Counted from the stretch's first letter, positions 22,978 to 35,335 are shown. The stretch is 64,000 nt of DNA from Daphnia pulex (GCF_021134715.1 NC_060027.1:3162001-3226000), one strand, 5' to 3'. Notes: generated by a model not told the origin, from the letters alone. Translations and numbers: made by a program.

Positions 22978-23590
22978 TCAGAGAAGATTGCAACAGCAAT
23001 AGGGACGCTTTTCTTTGGCTGGATTGCAGTTCATTTCGCGAACGATTTCGGCAAAAACTTCGTTGACGTTCATCTTGTTCCTGGCAGAAGCTTCAATGAA
23101 AGGGCAATTCCAAGCCTGGGCCAGAGCCAGGCCCTCCATGGTGGCTACTTCTCGCTGATGCTCCAGGTCAACTTTGTTCCCAACCAGCAACAATGGCACA
23201 CGGTCTGTGCCCTTGACACGGGTAATCTGAAAAGGAGAGTCAAGAGTTGTGTTAGCCACTTCAATTCGATCAAGAGCAAATCTAAGTACGTACTTGTTCA
23301 CGCATGGTCTTGATGTCTTGAAAGGTTTGGTGATTAGTTATCGAGTAGACAATAACAAACCCCTGCCCGTTCCTGATGTAGAGATCTCTCATGGAAGCAA
23401 ACTGCTCGGTTCCAGCAGTGTCGAGAATCTCCAGTACAGAAGGTGAACCGTCAACCTCAATCTCTTTGCGGTAGAAATCCTCAATGGTTGGGTCGTACTT
23501 CTCCATGAAGCAGCCTGTCACAAATTGGACAGTGAGGGCACTTTTACCCACACCCCCAGATCCCAAGACAACAACTTTAAACTCCCTCAT
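22978..23590 (-). CDS. Rap2l: Rap2-like small GTPase
   Basis: Two exons, 23294-23590 and 22978-23226, joined in phase 0, encode 181 residues. Motifs in order: P-loop GSGGVGKSA (10-18), effector loop [13 protein letters not shown] typical of Rap2, switch [17 protein letters not shown], and the SAR variant of the usual SAK. The tail ends CCCNLL: a CAAX box with leucine last (geranylgeranylation expected) preceded by cysteines that could be palmitoylated. Rap2 proteins switch between GDP and GTP at membranes and act through TNIK/MINK-type kinases on cytoskeleton and junctions. Length and sequence are normal. It is divergent from the scramblase gene with about 1.07 kb between starts. Confidence 0.94.
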
Positions 23591-24661
23591 TTTCTGATTC
23601 TTGGCAGACTCCCAGAGATAATGAAATCACGATGAACAAAGAGTGCAGTCAAAGACTCGTCGGGCAACAGGCTGACACGTACTGATCCCGAAGAGATGCT
23701 GATGAATAATAAACACACACACAGCCAACACACAGAGCTTTTATAACCAAATCAAAATCTGACAGAAGCTTTTTTGAGAGGGGGGGGGGAAGAACTTGTT
23801 GTATAAACAATAAAGTTTCTTGTTGTTTGATTGAATATTTAGTTTTGTATCACAGGGGATAGCTACTTGACGAGCTTGTAAATGTTTTCAACCGACTGAC
23901 GAAACTGCTGCACTAAAGAAACTCGAAAACTCAGAAACTCGGAACGACAAATGGTCTCCCCTTGAGGCGTGCAGACTACCAAGTGGGGATAGGAAAAAAA
24001 ACTCTATACCCCACCCCTCGGTGCGGGGGGGGGGGGGATGGGTTTTATGCCGTGACGTCACAGCAACGCCGCTTTAATCAAATCTTGTCGTTATTTTGAC
24101 ATTGCAATTGCAACTATTTCATCATTTCAAGAAGCATACGCAAGGCTGGATTTTCTTTATGCATAAATTAAAGCATCAAGCAGCTGTCGTGTAATTTGTT
24201 TCAATAAAAACGATGGTATTTAGTTCGACTTCACAGGTGCTGTTCAGCCCTAGCCTGAGCCCAACCCAAAACAACAGAAGAAAAAAAAAAAAAAACCCAA
24301 AAAATTTCACAACACTAGCCATTTGTTGGAATTCATTTCCATTAAATTCTTCTCTTTTTTGGTTCCGTGGTGACTCATGGTTGTCTGACCACCGCACTGA
24401 CATACTCTGGTAGTTCTAGCGTTCATTACTGATACTCGAGGCAGTAGTAGTAGAGTTGAGATAGACGTGTGTATTTGACCAATGACGTTGGACTTGTTGG
24501 ATTGCTCAACAGTTCCGCTTCAGTGCCCGTCTACTTGTTCCGCTTTTTCACCCACAGCCGTTATTATTATTCTTTTTCAAGAGAACGACCGGAACAACCT
24601 GTTTCGTTTGCGGTTCCCAGTGTTCCACCTCGTTGGAGCTTAGCTTAGTTCAGTCTCAGAT
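23591..24661. promoter_or_regulatory. Divergent intergenic region, Rap2-like and scramblase 1
   Basis: The spacer separates two start codons facing away from each other. It contains a full palindromic CRE, TGACGTCA, at 24053-24060, just beside a run of about 13 G near 24025, and the 5' UTRs of both genes. A bidirectional CREB/ATF-responsive promoter is possible but unproven. Confidence 0.45.
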
Positions 24662-26225
24662 ATGTATGAGCCGAATGCTCCTCCAAAAGGAGGTGAGTTG
24701 ATTTTTTTCGGGTTGTTGGACTTTCACTTATGATAAGAGCAGATATTGATTTTGACATATTTATCTGATAGGTTATCCGCCAGCTCCAGGAGCACAGCCA
24801 CCACCTTATTCTGAACAGGGAGTGTCATATCCCCCACCAGCACTGGGACATCCTGGATATGGTGGATATCCTCCACCTATAGTTGGACAGCCTGAAATTG
24901 GTTTTGCTGGTGGGGCTTATCCAGCATACCCTCAACCAAGTGCCCAGGCATACCCACAGCCATACCCATATCCCCAACCTTATCAGCCTCAACCAAATCA
25001 ACCTTATGGAGGACCTGCTCCAGGACAGCCAATTGTTGTCCAACCAACAGCACAATCCACTGGTTAATAAATACTTAATTCATAGCAATTGATTAGAAAA
25101 CTAAATTATTTTAATATGATCAGGTGCAGGAGAATGGATGCCATTGCAACCAGCATTTCAACAAAATTCAAACTGTCCACCTGGACTGGAATACCTGACT
25201 GCCATTGATCAACTGTTGGTTCACCAAAAAGTCGAACTTCTTGAAGGTACACATTTACTTGGTCATTATCAAAGCGCTGCGCGGTTCATTCTCACACTTT
25301 ATTGTTTGTTCCGCACCAATAGCTTTTACTGGATTTGAAACTACCAACAAGTACACAGTGAAAAATTCGATGGGACAAAAAGTCTTTCGTGCGACTGAAA
25401 TCTCCGACTGTTGCACCCGTCAACTTTGCGGACCGAACCGCGCATTTGATATGAAAATTGTCGATAACAACGATCATGAAGTCATTCATCTCAACCGGCC
25501 TCTAGCCTGTTCGTCTTGTTTCTTTCCTTGTTGCTTACAGGCAAATATCAATTGTTGTTGTTGGTCATCATCTTTCGCCTTTGACTCAAAACGTTTACGT
25601 CCACATTTAGACCATGGAAGTAACCGCTCCACCAGGCACTGTAATCGGTTCTATTCAGCAAGAATGGAGCATCATTAAACCCAAATTCAGCATTAAAGAT
25701 GCTTCGGGAGAAACAGTGCTAACCATAGAAGGACCGTTCTGTACCTTCAGCATGTGTGGAGATGTGGAATTTAATGTAACAGCGAATTATACTTTGGTCG
25801 GGTGGGATGCAATGTTGATAATTAATCGCTGATATGAAAAATAGGTTTACTCTAGAGGCGGTGACAAAGTTGGCAAGATAAGCAAACAATGGAGCGGATT
25901 GGTTCGCGAAGCTTTCACCGATGCCGATATGTTTGGTTAGTTTCACTCTAGTCAACTCGATATGACAATCAAAAAGGAACAATTAATTTTTATTGGTTTT
26001 TTTTATTAGGTATAAATTTCCCGCTTGATCTTGATGTGCGTATTAAAGCCGTTATGCTGGGTGCCTGCTTTCTTATCGTAAGTGATCTCTTTGTTTAATC
26101 TGTAGTTGCTCATTTTGGGTTCGAATGGGATTAATATTAAAATCCTTGTTGGGAAATGTTTGCAGGATTTCATGTTCTTCGAAAAGTCTGGCGACAAAGA
26201 AACCGACCGGCCAGGGATGCTGTAA
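24662..26225 (+). CDS. Phospholipid scramblase 1 of cluster
   Basis: Eight exons: 24662-24692, 24772-25062, 25124-25246, 25323-25540, 25611-25775, 25845-25935, 26010-26077, 26166-26225; 348 residues. The N-terminal 115 residues are Pro/Tyr/Gln-rich ([21 protein letters not shown]), as in PLSCR1-type proteins that bind WW or SH3 domains. The scramblase core starts at CPPGLEYL and includes a cysteine-rich patch ([12 protein letters not shown], a likely palmitoylation site), [10 protein letters not shown], and the Ca-binding-like [15 protein letters not shown] with the C-terminal membrane segment CFLIDFMFFE. The family moves phospholipids between bilayer leaflets in response to calcium. The intron after exon 4 uses a GC donor (TTACAG|GCAAAT); its paralogue uses GT at the same point. 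Confidence 0.93.
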
Positions 26226-27456
26226 ACAAGTTGTGGATACACAAAGGTCTGAAAGGAATCTTTCCGAGTTACAAAGAATCTACTTGCCATCAAATTTATT
26301 CACAAAAATTATTTATACAGTAATTGGTGCTGGATGGTTTCTTTTTTCTACAACCTTTAGAAATTTGCTTTTTTTTTCTTCCCTAATGATGTTTGATTGT
26401 GCTAAACTGGCTTTGTTAAAGACCCTCTTTCAACAGTCAAGTCCACTTATTCCACTTTATGCCTGGGTTGTACAAGACTATGTGCATAGAGCTCCATTTT
26501 CAGTCAAAGACTGGAAACCACCATTGCCATTTAATGACTAAATAGCCAATTTACGTACGTACAGTTGCCATCATTATATTTGTGTGTGCCACCTTATTAG
26601 TGTCATATTGTCCCGTGCCTATCCACTTCAAGCCAATCTTGTTTATAATTTTGGTGTAGTATCTAGTAAACGAAATAAGTTAATCCAGCAATCAGTGTAC
26701 CAGTCCTTAATTCCTGCATAAATCAGAAGAATAGAAATCCAGACTGCGCGGGTGCGCGGATTGTTACACTGTGCGTAAGCCGTCGTGGTAAAACCCACTA
26801 CGACAAGCGCAGGCCAATAATTTGCCAATCATTTGTCGGATTGCTCCACATTGTTCCGCTTCCGCTTCATTGCCTTTTAATTGTTCCGCTTTTTCACCGA
26901 TCCAAGTTTGCGATTTTTCTATCGAACGACCAACCACCAAATCTAAAGAAACTGTGCTACAAAGCCTTTGGCTAGGAATTACGTAACTATGCCCCAGGGA
27001 AATCAAACTAACGCCGAGTTCCGATTACTAAGAAAAGATCGATTCTGAACGTGTTGTGATTATTAGTCAACACACCAACCCATTCAACAATCAACATTCA
27101 ACAGGTCTTCCTTCTGGTTAGTTGATGAAACTTACATTTAATTATTATGGCATAGTTTGTCTTTTACTATGTGATAACGCTTCATTTGGCTGTTTTTATT
27201 TTATTCTTTTAAAATCGCCAGATCTGCTTGCAGTACAGCTGGAAGGCAACATGGCCTCCGACGCAACGATTCTTTTACAAGGTTATACCGAACAACTTGA
27301 ACAAAGTTTTCCTTGCCTATATTTAGTAACCAGCACATATTGCCGTTTTTAATATAGAGTATCAAGCGGGAATATTAACTGCTCTACAACTATTACTTGC
27401 AACTATTTAAAATGTCCATAATTATTTGAAAAAAAAAAAACTGCAGAGATCAGCGG
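26226..27456. other. Spacer with duplicated leader of the decayed scramblase
   Basis: The text around 26860-26960 (ttgttccgctttttcacc, cgaacgaccaacc) resembles the leader upstream of scramblase 1 (24530-24600). It is best read as the duplicated 5' region of the decayed gene that follows. No other gene was recognised. Confidence 0.45.
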
Positions 27457-28386
27457 ATCAGCCATGGCCAACAGAACCCTGTGGTTGATCAACCTCAATC
27501 TTTTGTCGCATCTAACGATCCTCAACAACATCTTTTGGGACCGCCAGGATCGTTTCTACCTGTACATGAGTGTACAAGGTAAAATTCAACTAAACTACAA
27601 TAAGCGCTAAAGAATTGACTGGCAGCAGATCAGCATTGAAGGACAAATCCTTCCATGAAGATTGTCCTCCGGGTCTTGAACATCTGATTGAAGCCGATGA
27701 AATCGTTGTGAAAAATCCGAACGAGGTCTTAAAAAGTCAGTTTTAGTACATTGAATAATTGTTTCGTTATTTTCAAATGTTGCTCTTTTATCTAGAGGTT
27801 TCTTGTCTGGAAAATAATAACAAATAACGTCGTCAAGAATTCATTTGATCAGAAGATTTTTTCCACAGTCGAGGACAGTGGTTGTTGCAGTCGATTTTGG
27901 TGCTCCAATACCCGGTCTTTGGAATTGAAGATCATTGACAATTTCGGCAACGAAGTCATTCATCTGAATTGTCCACTGGCCTGCCAAAGTTGCCTCTACC
28001 CGTGTTGCTTGCAAGTCATTCAATTAATCAAATTTTTAGAACTTTTGAGTTTGGTCGCGAACGCAAACGGTCCAGAATTTCAAAGGGAATCGACAACTTT
28101 GGTATTTAATGCAATTTTCCACATATTGTTAAGCCAAATAATAAAATATCGTATTTCTTCATTTACCAATAAGGTATCACCTTCCCGATGGAATTAGACG
28201 TAAAGATGAAAGCTGTTTTGCTAAGCGCTTGTTTCCTTATCGTAAGATTTAATCAATTTATTTTAATATTCCAGAATTCACCAATTCTGATCTTTTCAGG
28301 ATTTCCTGTACTTTGAGTCTGACAGAGAATCCGTGGGAGATGATGGTTATGAAGCAAACGATCTATTGAACGATAATAGTGCGTAG
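27457..28386 (+). pseudogene. Decayed phospholipid scramblase
   Basis: Exon remnants align with scramblase 2 in order: 27457-27578, 27626-27735, 27796-28014, 28174-28241 and 28300-28386. The start codon is ATC where the paralogue has ATG (27457). The core exon at 27796 carries an extra base relative to its equivalents (219 against 218 nt) and local compensating indels, so the frame breaks. The three exons for APPG through DADVFG are absent between 28015 and 28173. The last two exons are well kept ([28 protein letters not shown]). A functional product looks impossible without rescue from elsewhere. Confidence 0.8.
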
Positions 28387-30806
28387 ACACTATTCTAAAC
28401 AGCCTTGGAGTTTCATATCCGCACTCCACTTGTCATTCGTTACATATTTAATATTCAAGTCATATGCACCTTAAAGGTGATTGATGCCTGTTTTTAACCA
28501 ACTAATAATTGCCCCTCCATCAGAACAATAACCCAGAACCCACCGATTAAATCGCTCAAATTTTTTTAAAGTCAATTAAATGAAACCACTTTAACTTATT
28601 GGTTTGTTATTTTGTTCTGTGATATAGCGCGCTCCGTATTGTTGCTTCCTTGTTGTTATTTAAAAGCCAAGCTCGACTGACCACATAGCGTTGGCATAGT
28701 AAGTGAGGGTTGATATAATCAGACAACTGGCGCGTGTGTGTGTGTGGCGTCGGCGCTCAAGTTGACAGCAGCGAGGCTGTTGCACTGTAACTAGCGCAAT
28801 GTCGTCATGCCGGATGTCACGTCGATAAGCTGAGCGCCAGCAACGGATATGCTCACAGTCCACCCGGGTGGCAGCAGCACATACATAGTAGATCCCGACG
28901 CCCTTGAATCCGAATAACACATGTTGATGAAAGATTATGTTATTTGTCTTTTTTCACCACAATATATTTTAAGTCAAAATAATTCGTTTGGAGGAAAACG
29001 GAATTTGATCTTTTGGCAACTACGACGCCATCTCTGTTTCCAATTATGTAGAAATCCTTTGGCAAACATATTACCTAATAACAAATGAACTGCCAAAAGG
29101 AAACTTACCGTGTTTATACTACCTGACTCATGTGGGGAAAGTTACACTCACAACAAAATGCGTGTAATCCATTTATGGTGGACATGGCCCCATTAGGGAG
29201 CTACTTCGGTGAAAAGGATTCATCAGCGGAGTCACTATGGAGCATCATTAAGGTTTAAAGACGCATCTGTATCCTCTCATTAGCTGGTAACCATGTAAAC
29301 TCTCACTTAATATAAAAGATATAAGATAAGAATTTTAGTTTTACCGGTAGTTGGAATTGCAAGAGCTTATGCAATAATTCATTTACGGAATTTAAAACAT
29401 TGAAAGAGAAATTGTGGTTTGGCAACGAATTTGAAAATGTCTGGTATTTCCATATATCCTTATGGCGTTATGGGCAATTTTTCAAACAGCGGATGCGCGG
29501 TTTCTCATTAAATTCGCCGGGGATTACACAATGAATTAATTAGCATCAGATAATGACGCCGCTAGGATATGTTTCCTTCAAAGCACGGTTTTTTTAAAAA
29601 TAATCTAAAACTCGTCTAATTAATATCACATTTCCTTTAGTTTGTCTAGTCATTATAATTCATTTTTTTATCAGATCAATTAGCTTCATCATAATTAAAA
29701 GACCTATGCAATTAGCAACGGTGTTTGAAGATTCAGTTTCAGTTAGCGTCTTTTCTCAACAGCGATGTTGATGTATAGTATCAACTTTATCCCAGCTAAA
29801 TTTAGAATGTTTTTGTCAACAAAACATTTTTTCCTTTATATAATCTACCGCCTCGAAGAAAGAGTTTGCAATTGTAAACACACTGCTTCTTTGTGAACGC
29901 CAAACGTTCGCAATCCGTCGCAATCCCGAAAGTTGATTTCCGCACCTATGCTATCCAAACTATTTTTGGGAAAGTTCTCCTCAACTATTATATTTAGTAT
30001 AACCAGCTTATATGGCTGTTTTTATAAAGACGAATAAATATTTATAAGCTCTCCAATGCGCTTTTTGGTTTAATATTTTTAAGTAAATGCGTAGCAACTG
30101 CAATTTACGAAGTTTGTATTGTCAGGATTTCCTGAAAGAGAGTACGGAAAAACCTTGAATTAATAGTCTCAGATATTCAGCGTATGATTAAGTTGTGTTC
30201 GGTTGTGTTGCGAAACTTTATGACATGCGTCAATAATCAATTCAAGGCAGCTGCCGATGGAAATCTATTATACTTGATTTGCCCATTTTGGTATGCGATG
30301 AAAAGTGTCAAATAGACGTCATCGGATCCTTGGATGCGAGCCCTGCTGTGTGACTCAACTTTGTCAATAGCGACTTGTGACCACTTGAACTTTATCCTAT
30401 ATGCATTTTGATGATTCAAACACAATGATGACGTTAATATCACCATAAATGTCTCAATTTCAATAAGCAAAATTTTTTTTTATTGGTATAGTGTACACGA
30501 ATGCACTTTCACTTTAAGATAACACAAATCATCAAGCGCAACCTGCTGTGTCCATGACAGTTTTCTTATCGGAAGGACCCACACGGACGTCACGTTTAGA
30601 TAACGTGCAATATGAGATAAAGCGCGTTGTAAAAAATCAATTTCAGTTGCTGTGGTGTTTTTACAGGTGAATAGAGTTGAGCAGGTTACGTCTTTCAAGT
30701 GAAATCAATAAATACAGAATATCAAGTGAGAGTAAAAATCTAATTCTAAATTACTTTATTATACTTGCAGTTGTTTAAAATTTCCCTACTGTTGAAAATT
30801 GCAGAG
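28387..30806. other. Spacer with a possible scramblase exon relic
   Basis: Mostly AT-rich with no gene. The block at about 29185-29275 contains atggagcatcattaa followed by aaagacgcatctg, resembling the exon of scramblase 1 that encodes [15 protein letters not shown]; it may be a stray fragment of the exons missing from the decayed gene. The 5' leader of scramblase 2 should lie in the last few hundred bases. Confidence 0.4.
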
Positions 30807-32114
30807 ATGAGCCACGATCAACAGTACCCTGTGGTCAATCAACCCCAAGGTTATGGCGCTTATGGTGCACCGACCTCGCCCAGTCCGCAACAACATCTAA
30901 TGGGACCACCTCAACATGTTGGGGGTAAAGTACAACAATTATGCAATTTACGAACATGTTAAAGGATAAATACTAATTTTTTTAAATTTTGTTGACAGGA
31001 GACCAGCAATGGATGCCAAAGCCAAATGGAGGAAATTGTCCTCCGGGTCTGGAATATTTGACTCAAGTCGATCAAATCCTTGTACATCAAATGGTGGAGA
31101 TCTTAGAAAGTCGGTAGAATAATCCTTAGAGACAAACACAACAAGTTCCGTTATTCCAATGCTATTATTATTCCGTGCCGCAGTGTTTACTGGTTTCGAA
31201 ACCAATAACAAATACGTCGTCAAGAATTCAGTCGGCCAGAAGATCTTTTTCGCTGCCGAGGATAGCGGTTGTTGCGAGCGCTATTGGTGCAACAACCTCC
31301 GTTCTTTTGAAATGAACATCCTTGACAATTTCGGCAACGAGGTTATCCACATTCATCGTCCTCTGGCCTGCCAGAGTTGCCTCTACCCGTGTTGCTTGCA
31401 AGTCAGTCATTAATCAAATTTCATAACTTTGAATTTCGTCGCTAATTTAATTGCACAATGATTTGCGGGTTCATAGAAAATTGAAGTTTCGGCGCCTCCG
31501 GGTAACGTGATTGGCACCATTGAGCAAGAATGGTCCATTTTCCCGAGGTTTAAGGTTAAAGACGTTTCCGGTAACGTTGTTCTTAAGATAGAGGTACGCA
31601 ACTTTTAAATCAGCAATTTTAAAATGATTTAATTTGTCGAGGATTATTGGAAATTTTAGGGGCCTTTCTTCCCATGCAGTTGCTGTGGCACTGATGTCAA
31701 TTTCGAGGTAAACCTAAAATAGCACATTTCAATAAAAGGAAATGATCAACGATTTGATTTGTCTTTGCGTAGATATTTTCAAGTGACGGAGAGCAAAAAG
31801 TTGGAAAAATTTCGAAACAATGGGCCGGAATTTTAAGAGAAATGGTCACGGACGCTGACGTCTTTGGTATTATGCAATTTTCTAGATATTTTCTAATCAG
31901 CAAAATAATAAAATATAATGTTTCATCATTCATAAGGTATCAACTTCCCAATGGATTTAGACGTAAAGATGAAAGCCGTTTTGTTAAGCGCTTGTTTCCT
32001 CATCGTAAGAATTTCTTTAATTTCTTAAATTTCCACAACTCACCAATTATTATGATCTTTTTTCAGGATTTCATGTTCTTTGAGGACAAGCAAAACAGCC
32101 GCAATCAAAACTGA
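30807..32114 (+). CDS. Phospholipid scramblase 2 of cluster
   Basis: Eight exons: 30807-30924, 30999-31109, 31184-31401, 31477-31593, 31660-31707, 31773-31866, 31937-32004, 32067-32114; 273 residues. The Pro-rich N-terminus is much shorter than in scramblase 1 ([16 protein letters not shown]). The core is complete: [60 protein letters not shown] and CFLIDFMFFE. Exons 4 and 5 (117 + 48 nt) correspond exactly to the single 165-nt exon 5 of scramblase 1, so one intron was gained here or lost there. Expected activity is calcium-activated lipid scrambling at a membrane; target membrane unknown. Confidence 0.92.
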
Positions 32115-32305
32115 GTGCTCATTATTACTATACCTCTTTACAAACAACACGGGCATTTCTTTGTTAAGAGAGAAATACAGCACACCGTAATGCAAATCTA
32201 GTTTTAGAAATAAAGAAACAAGCTTAACCTAGAAAATCAGACATTTTACATGGTTATGTACACCTAGAGTCATCGATGCTAAAAATGTTGGTCAACTATA
32301 AGGCT

Positions 32306-33575
32306 TTAATATATTTCCGTTTGAACAATCAAGTATTCTTCACGCGGAACTCCGTTCCAACAACTTTTAGAACAAGAATAGATTAAAACTGTGTCCAATT
32401 CGATGCCAGGCGTTTGCGCTGCAGAATCTTCTATTGTCAAGCGTTGACCAAGATGGGGCATCAGCTGCATTTCGAAGACAAGGGTAGCATTACAATGTTG
32501 GCACTTAAAAAGGACCGGGTCTTCTTTGGCGAGCTGCTTGAGTAGAAGTGGGTTACTTGCTCCACGATTATAGCGGATCAGCTGCTCGGGACAGGCCTGC
32601 ACTTGAGTGACGAACTTGTGTACCAATCGATCGCCGTGACTAGGGGGAACTTTCTCGTACACTTCGTCTACTCGACCTGGAGTACTTTTACTGCTCTTCT
32701 GCATTTGTTTCAAGTCGCAATTTTCCCGGCGTTGGTATTCTTCCCAAAGTTGTTTGGCTCGCTCGTCCAACTTTTGATCGGAGAGTACAGCAGCGTATTG
32801 CTCTTCAACCACATTGAGATAAAAGCTTGAGAATTCAGAGCCAGAAAAATCGGGAATAGGAGCAGATGGAGGTGCAAAGAAAGTTCTGATGTCAACAGTT
32901 GGCTGAGGAGGTAGATCATCTAACAGAACAGATTCTTCAACACCTTCTACTTCCGCTGTAGGGACATTCATCATATTATCACAAGTATCAGCACTGTTTG
33001 ATGGTGCAGGATGTTCAGGGCTAGAACTGTCCATGTTCTGGATTGTTAGGGAGCCAATTTCAAGTTCATGCACAGTAACTTCATCAGGTCTGTCATTGAT
33101 AGTGGTGGGGGTCCCAGTGCCACTCTCCATATTTTCGTCATCACCCCAGTCGTCAGCATCATCAATCCAAGTTGTGGTTGAGGCTGTAGTTGCTGTTTGT
33201 ACTTTGGCAGAAGTTAAAGTGGTAGATGTATCAGCTACTTCATCCCGTAAACAAATCCATCCTTCCTTTTTGCTGTGGCATTGAGGAGCCAGGCAACAAA
33301 ATTGGTATAATGTTCTGTGATTCGGGGAATCATCTAGAGGTGCATAAATTTGAACAGCAAGTAACATCTTTCTGTTGCACAATTTACAACCAGGATTTGG
33401 GTAGTCTCCACTTGCCCAATTCTAGGATACAAAATTATTTGTTATTATCAGTAAATTTATGATGAAAAAAGTAAGGATTTACCGGTTTTCCCCCAACTTT
33501 GTTGACTTGAAAGTTAATTATTGCATTATCGTCTTTACCGATAGGTTCATCTTCCATACCCAACAAATAGGTCAT
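32306..33575 (-). CDS. PDCD2L: Programmed cell death protein 2-like
   Basis: Two exons, 33483-33575 and 32306-33421, give 402 residues. The N-terminal part has the family layout: LLGMEDEPI start, GGKPNWASGDYPNPGCKLCNRKMLLAVQIYAPLDDSPNHRTL split over the first zinc-binding CxxC, then FCCLAPQCHSKKEGW. The C-terminal domain carries VLFKCQHCNATLVFEMQLMPHL and SCSKSCW. A long acidic, Ser/Thr-rich linker separates them. PDCD2-family proteins act as chaperones for ribosomal protein uS5 and in 40S assembly; PDCD2L shuttles between nucleus and cytoplasm. It is convergent with scramblase 2 (192 bp apart) and divergent from the LRR gene (490 bp). Confidence 0.9.
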
Positions 33576-34047
33576 TTTCGAAATAAAATTGATATAATTA
33601 TTTTATTTTAACAAACGATTCTTATCAAAAGAAAAAAAATTGTGACAGATTTCAAAGCAAAAATATGGATAGGGCTGAACAGAATCTTTCGAGTTCTTCG
33701 CAATGTTGTTGAATAAATTACTGTTTTGTTTTTTCCACAGTTTTATTTAGGATTCGTTTAATAATCAATAGACCTGGACAATTATAGAGTAGTGGAGCAA
33801 AGTAATAAGGAAGTGGAAACCGTGCGTGCACTCATTCTTATAATGATGGATCGAATGGTGAAGGTGACCTTATGGCCTACAAAGTTGCGCACACGCTCGC
33901 CGCTAAAGGGCTTATGTATAATCACTACCCGTGTTTTAAATGGCCAGTCACAAGCGGAGAAGAAAAGGAAGAAGAAGAAGAAAAGAGGAGGGAGAAACCT
34001 GATTTGAATAACACCAGCACAAAACGAATAAGACTCACGAAAAAGTT

Positions 34048-34065
34048 TCAGTCGCATCTCTGACA
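34048..34065 (+). promoter_or_regulatory. Initiator and very short leader of the LRR gene
   Basis: TCAGTC at 34048 followed by GCATCTCTGACA (34054-34065) abuts the ATG, implying a leader of only about 16 nt. The same TCAGTCG ... GCATCTCTGACA arrangement occurs at the initiator of YTT gene 1 in both duplication copies, suggesting a shared core-promoter style. Confidence 0.4.
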
Positions 34066-35335
34066 ATGATGAAAACGGATCTGGTTGAATCAATTGTGCG
34101 CCGCTGGAACATTTTCCAGTCGATTATTATCATTTCCACATTCGTGACTGGAATAATTGCAACATGTCCCGATCCTCGTCTAATTACGCCGTGTCAATGC
34201 CAAACCGAGAACAATGTCGTCTCCATGGTTTGTGCTAACCTACAAAGTGTCCAACAATTAATGAAAATCTTTGAACCGCCGTACCCTGTTAATCAACTCT
34301 GGCATTTGACGGTGAAACACAGCCACTTGGATGACTTGGAAGCCAATCTCCTTGGTGACAAGTCATTTGTCGTCATTTTGTTCCAAAATGTGACTGGCGT
34401 GAGCAAGATTATGCCACACGCATTTGCCGCTTCCGTCGATAGACTTCGTGTCCTGACTTTCGACTCATCGCCGTCGCTCAACGTCCTTTCAGTTCAAGGA
34501 ATTGCTGACTTGGAAAATCTTGTCGACTTTGAAGTGACAGCCAGCGTCGATCAATTGATAGTATGCCCTTCTGATTTTGGCCGGTTTAAATTCACGACCA
34601 CTCACGGTTATTTCTCATTTGCATTTATTAGGATTTTCCTTCTTTACCCAACTTGCAATATCTACACCTTTATGGCAATAGGTTTTCTGTTCCACCCAAT
34701 CTACCGCAACTGCCTAAACTTCACTCGCTCTGGTTGAACTCTGGCAAGTTGACAACTATCAAACCTCTTGATCTAGCTTTCTTGCCTAGTTTGAGAAAGA
34801 TTGTTCTCTTCGGCAATCAATTGCGACAGTTGGATGCTGGAGATTTGCATTTTCTATCTCCGCGAGTTGATCTGGTAGACTTGAGTGATAACGACTTGAG
34901 CAGTGGTATTCATCCAAATGCTATCCAAGGTAGAAAACACATGATTTTAATTAAATTTCTGCTGATGAATAGCTAATTCAATCATTAAATTAGGGATTAG
35001 CTTTAGCACGATTATTGACTTGAAGAAAACTAATCTCACCCAACTGGAGGAAGCTACTTTTCGGCCGATTCTAAATGTACTCGCCCGTGGTGCAGGACAT
35101 ATCCAACTTCACGGTAAACTCAATTGATTCACGTTTGGCTTTCACGAATAATTAAAAACCTTTTTATGCAGGAACCATGCTACAATGCGACTGTAATTCT
35201 TTTGGTTGGCTTCTTCGCGAACCCAAGTTAATGGCCAAAATTTCGCAAACTTCCAAATGTTCTGATGGCGTGAATATTCATTTCAAAACCAGCCGCCTAA
35301 ATTGCCCTTTGAACGAAACAATATCCAGCCAGTAA
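34066..35335 (+). CDS. Secreted leucine-rich repeat protein
   Basis: Four exons, 34066-34560, 34632-34929, 34994-35113 and 35172-35335, encode 358 residues. An N-terminal hydrophobic segment (IIIISTFVTGIIA) acts as signal peptide, followed by a cysteine cap CPDPRLITPCQC. LRRs follow (LPNLQYLHLYGNRF, LPKLHSLWLN, LPSLRKIVLFGNQL, VDLVDLSDNDLSSG), closed by a cysteine-rich cap (LQCDCNSFGWLL ... C ... C). There is no transmembrane tail, so secretion is expected. Size and caps resemble crustacean proteins annotated as the non-catalytic subunit of Oplophorus luciferin 2-monooxygenase, a name that need not imply light production. Ligand unknown. Confidence 0.8.

Noticed and set aside
26125-26541. Plus-strand open frame after scramblase 1 ending PFSVKDWKPPLPFND
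   Set aside because: It overlaps the last scramblase exon out of frame and has no start or acceptor of its own; probably 3' UTR. A misplaced exon cannot be fully excluded.
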